In this document: one piece after another, positions 33,788-42,010 of the stretch
How the letters are laid out: every line of letters begins with the position of its first letter
Numbering within the stretch: position 1 is the stretch's first letter
From: Pseudomonas poae
GTDB taxonomy: Bacteria; Pseudomonadota; Gammaproteobacteria; Pseudomonadales; Pseudomonadaceae
DNA length: 64,000 nucleotides
Assembly (NCBI RefSeq): GCF_001439785.1
Contig: NZ_JYLI01000011.1
Coordinates: 147,621 to 211,620 of the forward strand
Direction: 5' to 3'
The notes under the pieces: model-generated
What the model saw: the letters and a program-made list of their open reading frames with translations, nothing else
What the model was told of the DNA's origin: nothing
The model's database searches: none
Position numbers and translations under genes: made by a program

Positions 33788-34356
33788 ATAAAGCAAGCAT
33801 TTGGGGCTCAAACATCCAGGGCGGCGTGCGTGTGGGTGATGACACCAACTATGTCATCAACCTACCCCCTGCAGATCCGACTGCGATTACTCGCGCACTT
33901 GCAAGAATCCAAGAGTTGAGTGAGCACGATGAAGATTTCATGTACTTCATCGAACGTCTGGATTTTTTTACCAACCAGAAAACTCAGTCTCCGATGATCG
34001 GTCTGGAGCAAAAACTCAAAAACGGGGGGCGTGAGGATTTGCTAGAGGTAGCAATCGAGCGCAAAGATGCCTTTGCGAAGAGATCAATGAAGTCCCAGCT
34101 CAATCGAAGACGACAGGCTATCTTTCTCTACATTCTCCAAAAAATTAGTTTTGGCTTCGAAGAATCCATTCGACCGCTAATAAAACAAGGTGTCCCGAAT
34201 GATGTTATCGATGGGGTAATCCTCAACGGAATTGTCGATACCATTTACCGGGAGGTTATGGCGGAAGACTTCACAATAGATCAGTACATGATTTCAGGGA
34301 TGTTATATTTTCTCACAGGGAAGTGCCATTTGATCTGGGAGAAGCCAAAATGCTAA
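33784..34356 (+). CDS. ABC-three-component system C-terminal-domain protein
   Basis: A 190-aa protein. The first 25 residues carry the repeat-like motif SIWGSNIQGGVRVGDDTN shared with the membrane protein before it. The rest is helical: QELSEHDEDFMYFIERLDFF and then ALARIQ-type helices, which resemble the CTD found in ABC-three-component (ABC-3C) conflict systems. It is coupled to both neighbours (overlapping stop/start at each side). In these systems the CTD links an effector to the ATPase and middle component. Family assignment is from memory of the architecture. Confidence 0.65.
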   Translation: MNKASIWGSNIQGGVRVGDDTNYVINLPPADPTAITRALARIQELSEHDEDFMYFIERLDFFTNQKTQSPMIGLEQKLKNGGREDLLEVAIERKDAFAKRSMKSQLNRRRQAIFLYILQKISFGFEESIRPLIKQGVPNDVIDGVILNGIVDTIYREVMAEDFTIDQYMISGMLYFLTGKCHLIWEKPKC

Positions 34357-34856
34357 TGTATCACCCAGCCTTCGATGCAAACCACTGTCTTTACAGAATA
34401 GTATCAATTCTCAATGCGACTGGTAGCACGCCAATTAGTTGGCCCCTGTTTCGCATGCTTGATTTTTATTATTTGTTCCCTAGCCAGCTTAAGGCGATAA
34501 AACCGTGGCCCAGGGAAATCGGCAAGTACAAATCAAAAACCGCTAACATTCAAGATCAGTTTGAAAATTTGACAAATCCCGCTCGCACATTCTTTGACCT
34601 CCAAAGCTTCCAAAAGGCAGCAACACTCGAGCTTATTGCGAAAGGTTGTTTATCGAAATCCGAATTCGATAAAGGCATCATGCAGTTAGAACCAGACGCT
34701 TTGCCGCCCGTTTATATTGCACTCCTTGAAACCGATGAGTTTTTGAGGAGCGACGCATTCATAGTCATTACAAAAGGTCTGCCAGAAGCACCTTTTTACG
34801 GATCGAACGGACTCAAATCTCGCTCCGGCCTAATGGAATTTATTTATGACATCTAA
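34350..34856 (+). CDS. ABC-three-component system middle component
   Basis: A 168-aa protein. MLMYHPAFDANHCLYRIVSI at its start is the typical opening of ABC-3C middle components, which are winged-helix-type proteins; FRMLDFYYLFPSQLKAIK continues the pattern. A ribosome binding site (GGAG) precedes the ATG and the first codons overlap the previous gene. The end overlaps the ATPase gene by 11 bases. It is expected to bridge the ATPase and the effector protein. Confidence 0.7.
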   Translation: MLMYHPAFDANHCLYRIVSILNATGSTPISWPLFRMLDFYYLFPSQLKAIKPWPREIGKYKSKTANIQDQFENLTNPARTFFDLQSFQKAATLELIAKGCLSKSEFDKGIMQLEPDALPPVYIALLETDEFLRSDAFIVITKGLPEAPFYGSNGLKSRSGLMEFIYDI

Positions 34857-36759
34857 GCCTTCAACATTATTTGTGAACCGATTTATAATTACCAGGTCGG
34901 GGAAGGCGGTGTATGACGCAGTGTTCCACAAAGGCGTCAATATAATCCGAGGTGCTAACAGTGTCGGAAAGTCAACAATCATGGACTTTCTATTTAGCTG
35001 CCTCGGTGGGGATATAGCCGAAGATCGGTGGAATGAAGAAGCACAAACCTGTGATGGAGTTTTTGCTGAAATTGAGATTAACGGTCACGTGATGACCATA
35101 CACAGGACGGTAGAGCCTGGAAAGAAGCCACCCATGAGCTTTTTCGGAGGGTCATACAATGAACTCCGCGAAGCAGGCACGTCAGCCGTGTGGCAAAAAT
35201 ATGGTTTGATTCGAACCGACGAAAAATTGAGCTTTTCTCAACAAATTTTTGAGTTACTAGATTGGCCTCACGACCAAACTGATGACTTTGCCAACTTGAC
35301 TATTCATCAAGTCTTGCGACTGATTTATGTCGACCAAGGCACCGCAGTAAACAAGATCTTGAGAGCTGAGCACACTACCTTCGACAAGCCTAGCATGCGC
35401 CAGGCGATAGGTGACTTCCTGCTCGGCCTTGATGATCTCGGGATTTACTCGCTGAAGCAAAAGCTCGCAAAAGCCGAATCAGAATTCGCCAAAATTGATG
35501 GGCAATTAGACTCAATCTACAGATACGTATCGCCATCCGAAGGCACCTTGCGTGAGACCTCACTCAATACTGCCATCAAGAATTCCAATATCGAACTACA
35601 GGAGCTTCTTGCGGAACGCGAGCGCCTGATTGTCCAACCTGAAGAGACCTCTGACGCGGCGCTTAATGTAGAGGCGGAGAAGGCAGCCAAAGCCATTGGT
35701 GAGCTCTCTAAGGAGATCGACATTCGAACTGCTAAGCAGGCGGAGATGGTGAATGAAATTGTAGAATCCGAACTTTTTATTTCGGCAATAGACTCAAGAA
35801 TCAAATCCCTTAAAGAGTCGAAGACTGCCTATGACTTTTTTGGCGAAGTAAGATTTAAGTTTTGTCCAAGCTGTCTTTCCGCCATTACCAATCATGAGAG
35901 AGATCAGTGCCACCTGTGCAAAACCGAGATCGATACAAACTCTAGAGAGGCTTCTTATTTAGCAGCCTTGAATGAGCTGATTTTTCAAAAAAAGGAAAGC
36001 ACTCAAGTATTACTTGAAATGAGGACGAAGTTTAGTGAGCATTCCCATTATCTGGAATCTAACCAGCTTGCACTTCAAGCTTTAAGGGCCAAGCATGTCA
36101 CGACTTTACGTATAAGCTCCGACCGGACTCTGCAACTTAACGAGGTCTCTGCAAAAATCGGAAGCGTAGAGGAGCGGATTAAAAATTACGAAACGAAAGC
36201 CAAGCTGGTTGCTGCGATAGAGGGTCTCATCGAGAAGAAACGGGTTCTTAATGAGTCCATTCTAAATCTGGCAGAAGACATCAAGATTAAGAGGGGTCAA
36301 ACTAGCACGCGCAGAGAAACTGTTGAAAGCCGCATTTCTGAAAAGACAGTCGAATTGCTGAAGCAAGATGGTGGTTTCGAGCCGGCCTTCAATGACGCCG
36401 AAGTGGTGATGTTCGATTTCGGCAAAGATTTTATGCTTGTTGATGGCCGTTCAAAATTCTCCGCAAGTTCGGAAACGATCCTTAAGAATAGCTTTCATCT
36501 TGCGATCCTACTGGAGTCGTTGGAAGATCAGACGATGCGTTACCCTAGGCTTTTGTTGCTGGACAACACAGAAGACAAGGGAATGAACTCCGACCGCAGT
36601 CAAAATTTTCAGCGAGTCTTGGTAGAGTCCCTATCGCATCATAATTCCACGCCTTTTCAGGTCATCATGACTACCTCCATGGTTGACCCAGTGCTAGATA
36701 AAACTGCACTTTGCGTAGGGCCGCATTATGCAAAAGGGATGCACACGCTAAATCTTTAG
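34846..36759 (+). CDS. ABC-three-component system SMC/RecN-like ATPase
   Basis: A 637-aa ATPase with the P-loop IIRGANSVGKSTIMDFLF near residue 36. A long coiled-coil middle contains a zinc-hook-like insert, FCPSCLSAITNHERDQCHLC, near residue 340. Toward the end SASSETILKNSFHLAILLES and Walker B YPRLLLLDNTEDKGMN complete the head domain, and VIMTTSMVDPVL stands where a switch region is expected. This is the layout of the ABC-3C ATPases. It ends the four-gene operon; its start overlaps the middle-component gene. DNA or nucleoprotein sensing is the proposed role for such ATPases. Confidence 0.85.
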   Translation: MTSKPSTLFVNRFIITRSGKAVYDAVFHKGVNIIRGANSVGKSTIMDFLFSCLGGDIAEDRWNEEAQTCDGVFAEIEINGHVMTIHRTVEPGKKPPMSFFGGSYNELREAGTSAVWQKYGLIRTDEKLSFSQQIFELLDWPHDQTDDFANLTIHQVLRLIYVDQGTAVNKILRAEHTTFDKPSMRQAIGDFLLGLDDLGIYSLKQKLAKAESEFAKIDGQLDSIYRYVSPSEGTLRETSLNTAIKNSNIELQELLAERERLIVQPEETSDAALNVEAEKAAKAIGELSKEIDIRTAKQAEMVNEIVESELFISAIDSRIKSLKESKTAYDFFGEVRFKFCPSCLSAITNHERDQCHLCKTEIDTNSREASYLAALNELIFQKKESTQVLLEMRTKFSEHSHYLESNQLALQALRAKHVTTLRISSDRTLQLNEVSAKIGSVEERIKNYETKAKLVAAIEGLIEKKRVLNESILNLAEDIKIKRGQTSTRRETVESRISEKTVELLKQDGGFEPAFNDAEVVMFDFGKDFMLVDGRSKFSASSETILKNSFHLAILLESLEDQTMRYPRLLLLDNTEDKGMNSDRSQNFQRVLVESLSHHNSTPFQVIMTTSMVDPVLDKTALCVGPHYAKGMHTLNL

Positions 36760-36836
36760 CCAACCTGCTGCGCCCTACGACGCCCAGTGTTCAATCTGGG
36801 CGCGTGAGCGGGGCACCAGAAACCAGAAGTTACGAT

Positions 36837-37664
36837 TTAGACCTCATCGTCTGGCAGCCATGGGATAACACCCTTCGGGCCAACGTCCCAATTGTGGTAA
36901 AGAATTTCGCCGCTCACGAACGCCCCCTTGGCCCCGGTAAATATGCACTGGTTGATATTTGCATTGCGTAGATCAGCCCCGTCGAGTTTAGCCCCCAAAA
37001 AGCAGGCACCTCGAAGATATGCACCCCGAAGATCAACACCTCTCAAATCTGCTTGGCTGAAGTCAGTCTCCCAGCCGTAGGCTCCTGGTTGAACTACAGG
37101 ATCTGCGGAAATAGAGTAAAACTTCGCATTGCTGAAATTCGAGTGACTCGCCTTCTGAACATCTTGAAACCAGTGATAGTGCACTAGGCTCCCGGGCGCC
37201 TGAAGATAGCTGAAATCAGGGACTTTCTTGCGCTTGAGAACGAGCCCAATTCTGCTGAATAGCAACGAGCTGAAATGGAATCCACTGAAATCCACTCCCC
37301 GTTTGTCCGCAGCTATTGCAAGAGGAACCTGGTCACGAAGGCATTCAACAAGCGCTTCAAACTGCAGTAAAAATCGGGCTCTACGAAATTCGCCTTCATA
37401 GGGCTGCCGCCAAAAACCTTGAGAAAAACAATGAGCGGCATATCGCGAAATCATCCGATCTCTAGCGACAATTTTTTTGTATGTCACACCGTATTCTTTA
37501 GCAAGAATGCGAAGACAGATGTCTCTGTTGGCAGGGCCCGAACTGATTAACTGAGCGCGAATTGCTCTGTCTAATGCAGAGCGACTGCCACTGCGTAGCT
37601 CATGAAGCAGGACAGTAGCATCTGACTTGAAAGCAGCAAGCGAAGGAGTATCAGGGAAGTTCAT
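36837..37664 (-). CDS. Pentapeptide-repeat protein
   Basis: A 275-aa protein. The C-terminal third carries pentapeptide repeats of the A(D/N)Lxx kind: DLRGVDLRGAYLRGACFLGA and KLDGADLRNANINQC, which form a right-handed beta-helix. The N-terminal 170 residues are helical and charged (ARDRMISRYAAHCFSQGFW). There is no membrane segment. It is convergent with the ATPase operon and separated from it by 77 bases, so it is not part of that operon. Pentapeptide proteins can act as DNA mimics or scaffolds; the N-terminal domain was not recognised. Confidence 0.8.
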   Translation of the reverse strand: MNFPDTPSLAAFKSDATVLLHELRSGSRSALDRAIRAQLISSGPANRDICLRILAKEYGVTYKKIVARDRMISRYAAHCFSQGFWRQPYEGEFRRARFLLQFEALVECLRDQVPLAIAADKRGVDFSGFHFSSLLFSRIGLVLKRKKVPDFSYLQAPGSLVHYHWFQDVQKASHSNFSNAKFYSISADPVVQPGAYGWETDFSQADLRGVDLRGAYLRGACFLGAKLDGADLRNANINQCIFTGAKGAFVSGEILYHNWDVGPKGVIPWLPDDEV

Positions 37665-37717
37665 AGCCTAGCCTCTCACGGTCAACGCTAAGCCCTAGTA
37701 TCAGCTGACCATTCAAG

Positions 37718-37945
37718 GTGGCAGGAGAGGAGGTTGAAACGACGGTGCAGAGGCTTCACCAAGCTAGGGCTGAACGCCACCGTCAATGGCGCAAACGCAT
37801 ATTGGAAAAAAAGCGAGTGACCGTCAAGCCTCGCATCCTCCTCAAAAAATTTGGGCTAGATACAAGGCGGCCTCCCTTGCGTAGCCAGAATCCCACGGAC
37901 GTTTTTGCAACAAAAACGACTATGATGTCTCGGTGCATTGCCTAA
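37718..37945 (+). CDS. Doubtful small basic frame (75 codons, GTG start)
   Basis: A frame with an arginine/lysine-rich sequence (RHRQWRKRILEKKRVTVKPR) that lies in the gap before the XRE-ImmA gene. It starts with GTG and has no ribosome binding site clearly placed. It may be the remains of a small gene or a chance frame in the promoter region. Listed only because no stop occurs over 75 codons in an AT-richer region. Confidence 0.25.
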   Translation: MAGEEVETTVQRLHQARAERHRQWRKRILEKKRVTVKPRILLKKFGLDTRRPPLRSQNPTDVFATKTTMMSRCIA

Positions 37946-37963
37946 CAGGACGTCAAAAAAGCA

Positions 37964-39094
37964 ATGAATCTCCAGGCCCTTGGCAACAAGCTTGAACGTT
38001 ACCGTATTCAGCTTCAGCGATCTGTTGACGAAGTCGCAGCCTTCACTGCCATCAACGTTGAACGCCTGAGTAGTATCGAGAAAGGTGAGTTGGAGCCTAC
38101 TGGAGACGAGGTGCTCATCCTCGCAGACTACTATCGATGCGATTTCAAATTCTTCATCTCGAACGAACAAGTCGCTCCGTTCGAACAAACTGAAACGCTC
38201 TACCGGGCGCATGGCCGGGAGTTCTCGAAAGAGGATCGCTCTGCCATTCAAGAGTTTCTGTACCTCTGCGAAACCGAAGAGTTTTTAACCCAAGAGCTCC
38301 GTGGTGCTGCCAGCACCTTTGCATACACTCCGCAAGGCAGCTATTTCATTGGTCACGCAGAAGGCGCGGCAAGGGCTTTTCGCCAGCAGATGGGTCATAC
38401 CGACAGAGAGGTTCCCCGAGACATCTACTCCGAGTTTCGCTCAGTAGGCGTGCATGTTTTCAGGCGAAGGCTGTCCAACTCCAAAATCTCAGGCCTATTC
38501 GTGATGCACCCTGTCGCGGGTAAATGCATTTTGGTGAACTACACCGAGGACGTTTACCGACAGCGGTTCAGTGCAGCACACGAGATGGCCCACTGTATTT
38601 TTGATAGCGACCAAGGGGCAAGCGTGACTATCCCGGGAGACAAAGATATGAGGGAGGTACGGGCAAACAGGTTCGCCTCCTGCTACCTGATGCCTCCCGA
38701 AACGATTCGCTTGCTTCCCGCCCCAGCTACCTGGTCTGAAGGAGATGCCCAAGATTGGGCAAACAAGTTCCGAGTGAGTTGTGACGCGTTGGGAATCGCT
38801 TTGAAGGCTGCAAAGCGCGCTGACCTTGAAACCAGTCGACGTATCCGGGGATACCGGGTCACTCGGCAAGCCAAGATAGACCCCGAACTTCCAGAGAGCC
38901 TCACCGCCCAACAGCGATCCAGGAAAGCGGCGTTACTCGAACGAGGACTGTCCGATCACTACGTGAGGCTATGTCTAGATGCGCAAAGCCAAGGCATCAT
39001 AAGCCTCGGCAGGCTAGCCGAAGCTCTCCTTTGCAGCTACGGCGAACTGGCGGCACTTGCTTCTCTATATGGAAGGACAATACATGGCTATTGA
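37964..39094 (+). CDS. XRE-family regulator with ImmA/IrrE metallopeptidase domain
   Basis: A 376-aa protein. An HTH of cro/C1 type occupies residues 6-62 (LERYRIQLQRSVDEVAAFTA, INVERLSSIEKGELEPT). The middle carries the zinc-peptidase motif FSAAHEMAHCIFDSD (HExxH near residue 206) and a downstream glutamate in REVRANRFASCYLMP. This fused form is found with toxin-antitoxin and phage-repressor systems, in which the peptidase cleaves a repressor. The C-terminal part (about 320-376) is helical and unknown. The downstream PIN-like gene starts inside its last codons, so the two are linked. Confidence 0.88.
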   Translation: MNLQALGNKLERYRIQLQRSVDEVAAFTAINVERLSSIEKGELEPTGDEVLILADYYRCDFKFFISNEQVAPFEQTETLYRAHGREFSKEDRSAIQEFLYLCETEEFLTQELRGAASTFAYTPQGSYFIGHAEGAARAFRQQMGHTDREVPRDIYSEFRSVGVHVFRRRLSNSKISGLFVMHPVAGKCILVNYTEDVYRQRFSAAHEMAHCIFDSDQGASVTIPGDKDMREVRANRFASCYLMPPETIRLLPAPATWSEGDAQDWANKFRVSCDALGIALKAAKRADLETSRRIRGYRVTRQAKIDPELPESLTAQQRSRKAALLERGLSDHYVRLCLDAQSQGIISLGRLAEALLCSYGELAALASLYGRTIHGY

Positions 39095-39692
39095 TCCATC
39101 GAAATTCCACAAGATCAATGTTGCCGACACCTGTTCGGTTTGGAACATTTTGTCTTCGCGCCGGCTGTATGCTGCGACTCAAGAGGCAAGCTGTGAATTT
39201 TGCATGACGGGGTTTGTCCTATACGAATGCTTGGTCAAGCCTCGCACCTCCCCTACTGTAGCCGACCTAGAATTGAGGAAGCGCCTCAAGCAAGAGCAAT
39301 CCAGGGGTAAATTCGCGTCCCACTCCTGCAGCATTGACGATCTCCAGGCCATTGCAAACCTTGAAAGCCGAAAAAAACTGGGTAAGGGCGAGCTCTCGTC
39401 AATCGCATTCGCAAGCAGAATTCGTCAAGCGTTCATCACCGATGATCGCAAAGCCAGAGCACTCTCAGAAAGCGTTGCTCAAGCGATAACACAGACAACT
39501 CCTCACATGCATTCTTGGCTCATTTTCACCAATGTTCTGACAGATGCAGATCACGATGTGGTTCTATCTCAACACATAGAGATGGGAGGTTCTCTAGCTA
39601 CCCATCTAGTGACAGCCTATGGCATGGCGCTACAGTGTCGGCTAAATCTGCATGCCGCCAACAGGGCTACTGACGCTGACGCGGGGCATTGA
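39084..39692 (+). CDS. PIN-like nuclease coupled to the XRE-ImmA gene
   Basis: A 202-aa protein. Candidate PIN acidic residues are in NVADTCSVWNILSS near residue 15, LGKGELSSIAFASRI in the middle and AFITDDRKARALSE after it; the D...E...DD order fits a PIN-domain ribonuclease. The C-terminal half is helical. The ATG used follows GGAAGG; two earlier in-frame starts exist. It overlaps the XRE-ImmA gene by 11 bases. Together they look like a toxin (PIN) and regulator (XRE-peptidase) pair. Confidence 0.65.
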   Translation: MAIDPSKFHKINVADTCSVWNILSSRRLYAATQEASCEFCMTGFVLYECLVKPRTSPTVADLELRKRLKQEQSRGKFASHSCSIDDLQAIANLESRKKLGKGELSSIAFASRIRQAFITDDRKARALSESVAQAITQTTPHMHSWLIFTNVLTDADHDVVLSQHIEMGGSLATHLVTAYGMALQCRLNLHAANRATDADAGH

Positions 39693-39751
39693 GAAGGCAC
39701 GCAGGCCGCAGTGATGGACGCACCGCGAACGCTCGTCTAGGACTCGCCCCC

Positions 39752-40237
39752 ATGAAGCAGCCTCTGTTCGATTTTGACCTCAAACGCGTCTCGCATCAGC
39801 ACTACGTAACAGGGAAAGCCGCCATCAATTTCCCCCATCCTGAAAGCACCACGGGTGGGTGGCATTTCCTTTCCTATTTTGATCGGGAATCCGGGGAGGC
39901 CAAGGTGTCGTTAGCAGGCATTCATTACCCTGACACCACAGCCTACTTTGGTGACCTTGGCATCATCGACGTGACCGATGAGCTAGCAAAGCGTGGATGG
40001 TCTGTTGAAGGACGGCGGCTGTACATGGCGGATCACCGCAGAGCTGCTGCGGACATGATTGTGAGATGGGCACTGAGCGAGTCCAACCACTGCAGCGTCG
40101 AGATTGATGACTGGTTCCCCTCTCGTGCGGAAAGACAGCGACTGCTTGAGATTCTAGATACAGCAAGGTCACAGCTTTCCAAGATTGGCCGATGGCAAAA
40201 AGTGGAAGCGTGGCTCCGTACGCAAACCTTGAGCTAG
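39752..40237 (+). CDS. Hypothetical protein, intact paralogue of the 46.0-kb relic
   Basis: A 161-aa soluble protein, opening MKQPLFDFDLKRVSHQHYVT, then KAAINFPHPESTTGGWHFLS and LGIIDVTDELAKRGWSVEGR. It ends in a charged helix (ERQRLLEILDTARSQLSK). I do not recognise the family. The same first 40 residues are coded at 46.03-46.15 kb by a broken copy. It starts 60 bases after the PIN-like gene, with a poor ribosome binding site; frames starting upstream are less likely. Confidence 0.65.
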   Translation: MKQPLFDFDLKRVSHQHYVTGKAAINFPHPESTTGGWHFLSYFDRESGEAKVSLAGIHYPDTTAYFGDLGIIDVTDELAKRGWSVEGRRLYMADHRRAAADMIVRWALSESNHCSVEIDDWFPSRAERQRLLEILDTARSQLSKIGRWQKVEAWLRTQTLS

Positions 40238-40364
40238 GGTAGTCGCTAGTCTGGATCGCAACAGAACAAGCACCGAGATGGGTTCTGGGCTGGAGTATCC
40301 AGCGCACGAGCAGCGGGAGCCCACTCATGTCTTTAGCCCGACATAACCTTGGCATTACAGGTCA

Positions 40365-40417
40365 TTGACAACACTACATATGGTGATTAGTCTACAAAAA
40401 TAGCACATCATATGGTG
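40365..40417 (+). promoter_or_regulatory. Promoter with spaced direct repeats before an ImmA/IrrE gene
   Basis: TTGACA at 40365 and TAGTCT after a 17-base spacer give a plausible sigma-70 promoter. CATATGGTG occurs twice, once in the spacer and once downstream, with starts exactly 32 bp apart, about three helical turns. Such spacing suits a repressor bound on one face of the DNA. Confidence 0.5.
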
Positions 40418-40426
40418 TACAAAGCT

Positions 40427-41119
40427 ATGAATCGTGAAAGCATCCAGCAAGCAGCCCATCGTCTTCATAAAGAAATTTGGGACAACCAAGAACGCTTATG
40501 GCCAAACCGACACCTGACGCCATTTCAGATGCTGGCACCTGAGGTCGCGGCCCATATTTTAGGACTTGATTACCAGCTCCTTCCAGACCTGGGCTCTCCA
40601 CTGTTCGGGCGAGAGGGAGAGCGCTTCAAGGCTGCTGGTTTAATGAATCGCTCGATTCGACGCATAGCAGTTTCCACCGAATTCCCACTAAATGTGATCC
40701 GGTTCACCGGCGCTCACGAGGTCGGTCACTTTGTGCTTCATGACGATGAGGTGATGCATCGTGATAAGCCTTTAGACGGATCTGCACGAGGACAAAGTCG
40801 CCCTCCCAAGGAAAGGGAGGCTGATTACTTTGCGGCGTGTTTTTTGATACCAGCCCGACTTCTACTAGATGCTTTTGCTGCTCAATTTCAAATGAAGGGC
40901 CCCCTCCCCTTCACTGATACCACCTGTTACCACCTCAACCCTTCAGATCCATGGTCGCTTCTGAACGCAGAAAGGGATTCGCTTGATCGAGAGATTTCGT
41001 TGGCAAGGTGTGCCCGGTTCAACAACCGTAATTTGATTCCACTTTCGGTTCAATTTGGGGTTTCGGATATTGCGATGGCGATACGAATCAAGGAGCTTCA
41101 GCTAGTACGCTGGCCTTAG
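40427..41119 (+). CDS. ImmA/IrrE-family zinc metallopeptidase
   Basis: A 230-aa protein with the motif FTGAHEVGHFVLHDD (HExxH near residue 97) and the downstream zinc-binding glutamate in PKEREADYFAACFLIPARLL. It has no HTH domain, so it is the standalone type that usually cleaves a partner repressor. The C-terminal part reads PLSVQFGVSDIAMAIRIKEL. The ATG chosen lies at the start of conserved sequence; an ATG 15 bases upstream overlaps the second direct repeat. The partner repressor may be the XRE-type protein at 42.8 kb or the fused protein at 38.0 kb. Confidence 0.85.
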   Translation: MNRESIQQAAHRLHKEIWDNQERLWPNRHLTPFQMLAPEVAAHILGLDYQLLPDLGSPLFGREGERFKAAGLMNRSIRRIAVSTEFPLNVIRFTGAHEVGHFVLHDDEVMHRDKPLDGSARGQSRPPKEREADYFAACFLIPARLLLDAFAAQFQMKGPLPFTDTTCYHLNPSDPWSLLNAERDSLDREISLARCARFNNRNLIPLSVQFGVSDIAMAIRIKELQLVRWP

Positions 41120-41152
41120 CCTCTATCCTCCTTGATGCTCTAGTGCCGATGC

Positions 41153-41365
41153 TCAGTGGCGCGTCGGCCCAAACGAGTCCCTGGTTGGTGGGTTTTCGAC
41201 GAAATCGATGGACGTACTGAGTTCGTCTTGCATGTGCTCGAAGACTTTTTCGAGACGCGGATGAGCTTTCGATTCTCGCAGTGCATTTACTAATTCCAGA
41301 AGCACTCGACCCTGGGCTAGCGGCATCTGGATATCGCAGTACACCGTGTCATCGTCTTGTCTCAT
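41153..41365 (-). CDS. Small hypothetical protein (70 aa)
   Basis: A 70-aa acidic soluble protein (MRQDDDTVYCDIQMPLAQGR, then VFEHMQDELSTSIDFVE), unrecognised. It starts 22 bases after the stop of the paralogue-family gene on the same strand, so the two form an operon. No such companion follows the 24.4-kb paralogue. Confidence 0.55.
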   Translation of the reverse strand: MRQDDDTVYCDIQMPLAQGRVLLELVNALRESKAHPRLEKVFEHMQDELSTSIDFVENPPTRDSFGPTRH

Positions 41366-41387
41366 GCCCTCACCCGCTCAGTCTTTT

Positions 41388-41783
41388 TCATTGATATCTT
41401 GCGGCCCTATGCTGCTCCAGGTACCGCATCTCTGCTTCCCAACTCGCCAGGAATTTATCCCAGTCTGCGGCGTATGGCCCATCAACCAACCTGGTCGATC
41501 CGATGCTTGCCTGATAGAACCGCTCCCTCCAGGGCTGCGGAATACTCTGCTCCAAAATGATGTCGATGCCGGAGTTGTGACGCTTCGCTGAGACTGAATT
41601 ACGAACCTCAATGAGCTCGAGTGGGTTATCGCTATAGGACGTACCACTTCGTTCTTGTTCGTCGAGCTCATCAAGTATGGTAAGGAGCTCGGATGCTGCA
41701 GAATCACCAGGACGGAGGCTTGCAAGCGCCCACAGAGCTCTTCGCCTAGTTCTCTCACGCTCGCGGAGTAAATCGCAGGTCAT
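41388..41783 (-). CDS. Hypothetical protein, paralogue of the 24.4-kb gene
   Basis: A 131-aa protein opening MTCDLLRERERTRRRALWAL, with SLRPGD, SIPQPWRERFYQASIGST and RLVDGPYAADWDKFLASWEA. It is homologous along its length to the 135-aa protein at 23983-24390. AAGGAGG stands 6 bases before the ATG and fixes the start. A copy of the dispersed repeat lies immediately upstream. I do not know the function. Confidence 0.75.
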   Translation of the reverse strand: MTCDLLRERERTRRRALWALASLRPGDSAASELLTILDELDEQERSGTSYSDNPLELIEVRNSVSAKRHNSGIDIILEQSIPQPWRERFYQASIGSTRLVDGPYAADWDKFLASWEAEMRYLEQHRAARYQ

Positions 41784-41814
41784 TTCAGCCTCCTTTTCAC
41801 AAAGCTGGGCGGTG

Positions 41815-41925
41815 GTTATGGCGTGCCACCTTCGGCGGATGGCTGGCGTGAACCGAGCCACGGCAAACCGCGTCTCGGCCCTTCGGGCGCTCATCCTGCA
41901 CGCCTGCGCGCTCCGCTTGCCTAAT
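41815..41925. repeat. Dispersed intergenic repeat, copy 2 of 3
   Basis: It carries GGCGTGCC, a GGCTGGCGTGAACCGAGCC block, CTCGGCCCTTCGGGC, CATCCTGCACGC and CGCGCTCCGCTTGCC in the same order as the copies at 22.4 and 44.6 kb. It lies directly upstream of the paralogue gene. Confidence 0.7.
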
Positions 41926-42010
41926 GTGTAGTGCGCCGGAATTCTGACTGAGTTCAATTTTCAGCGAAATTGCGGCGCAAACATTTAGCTTTTACCGCCA
42001 GCCGCGAACA

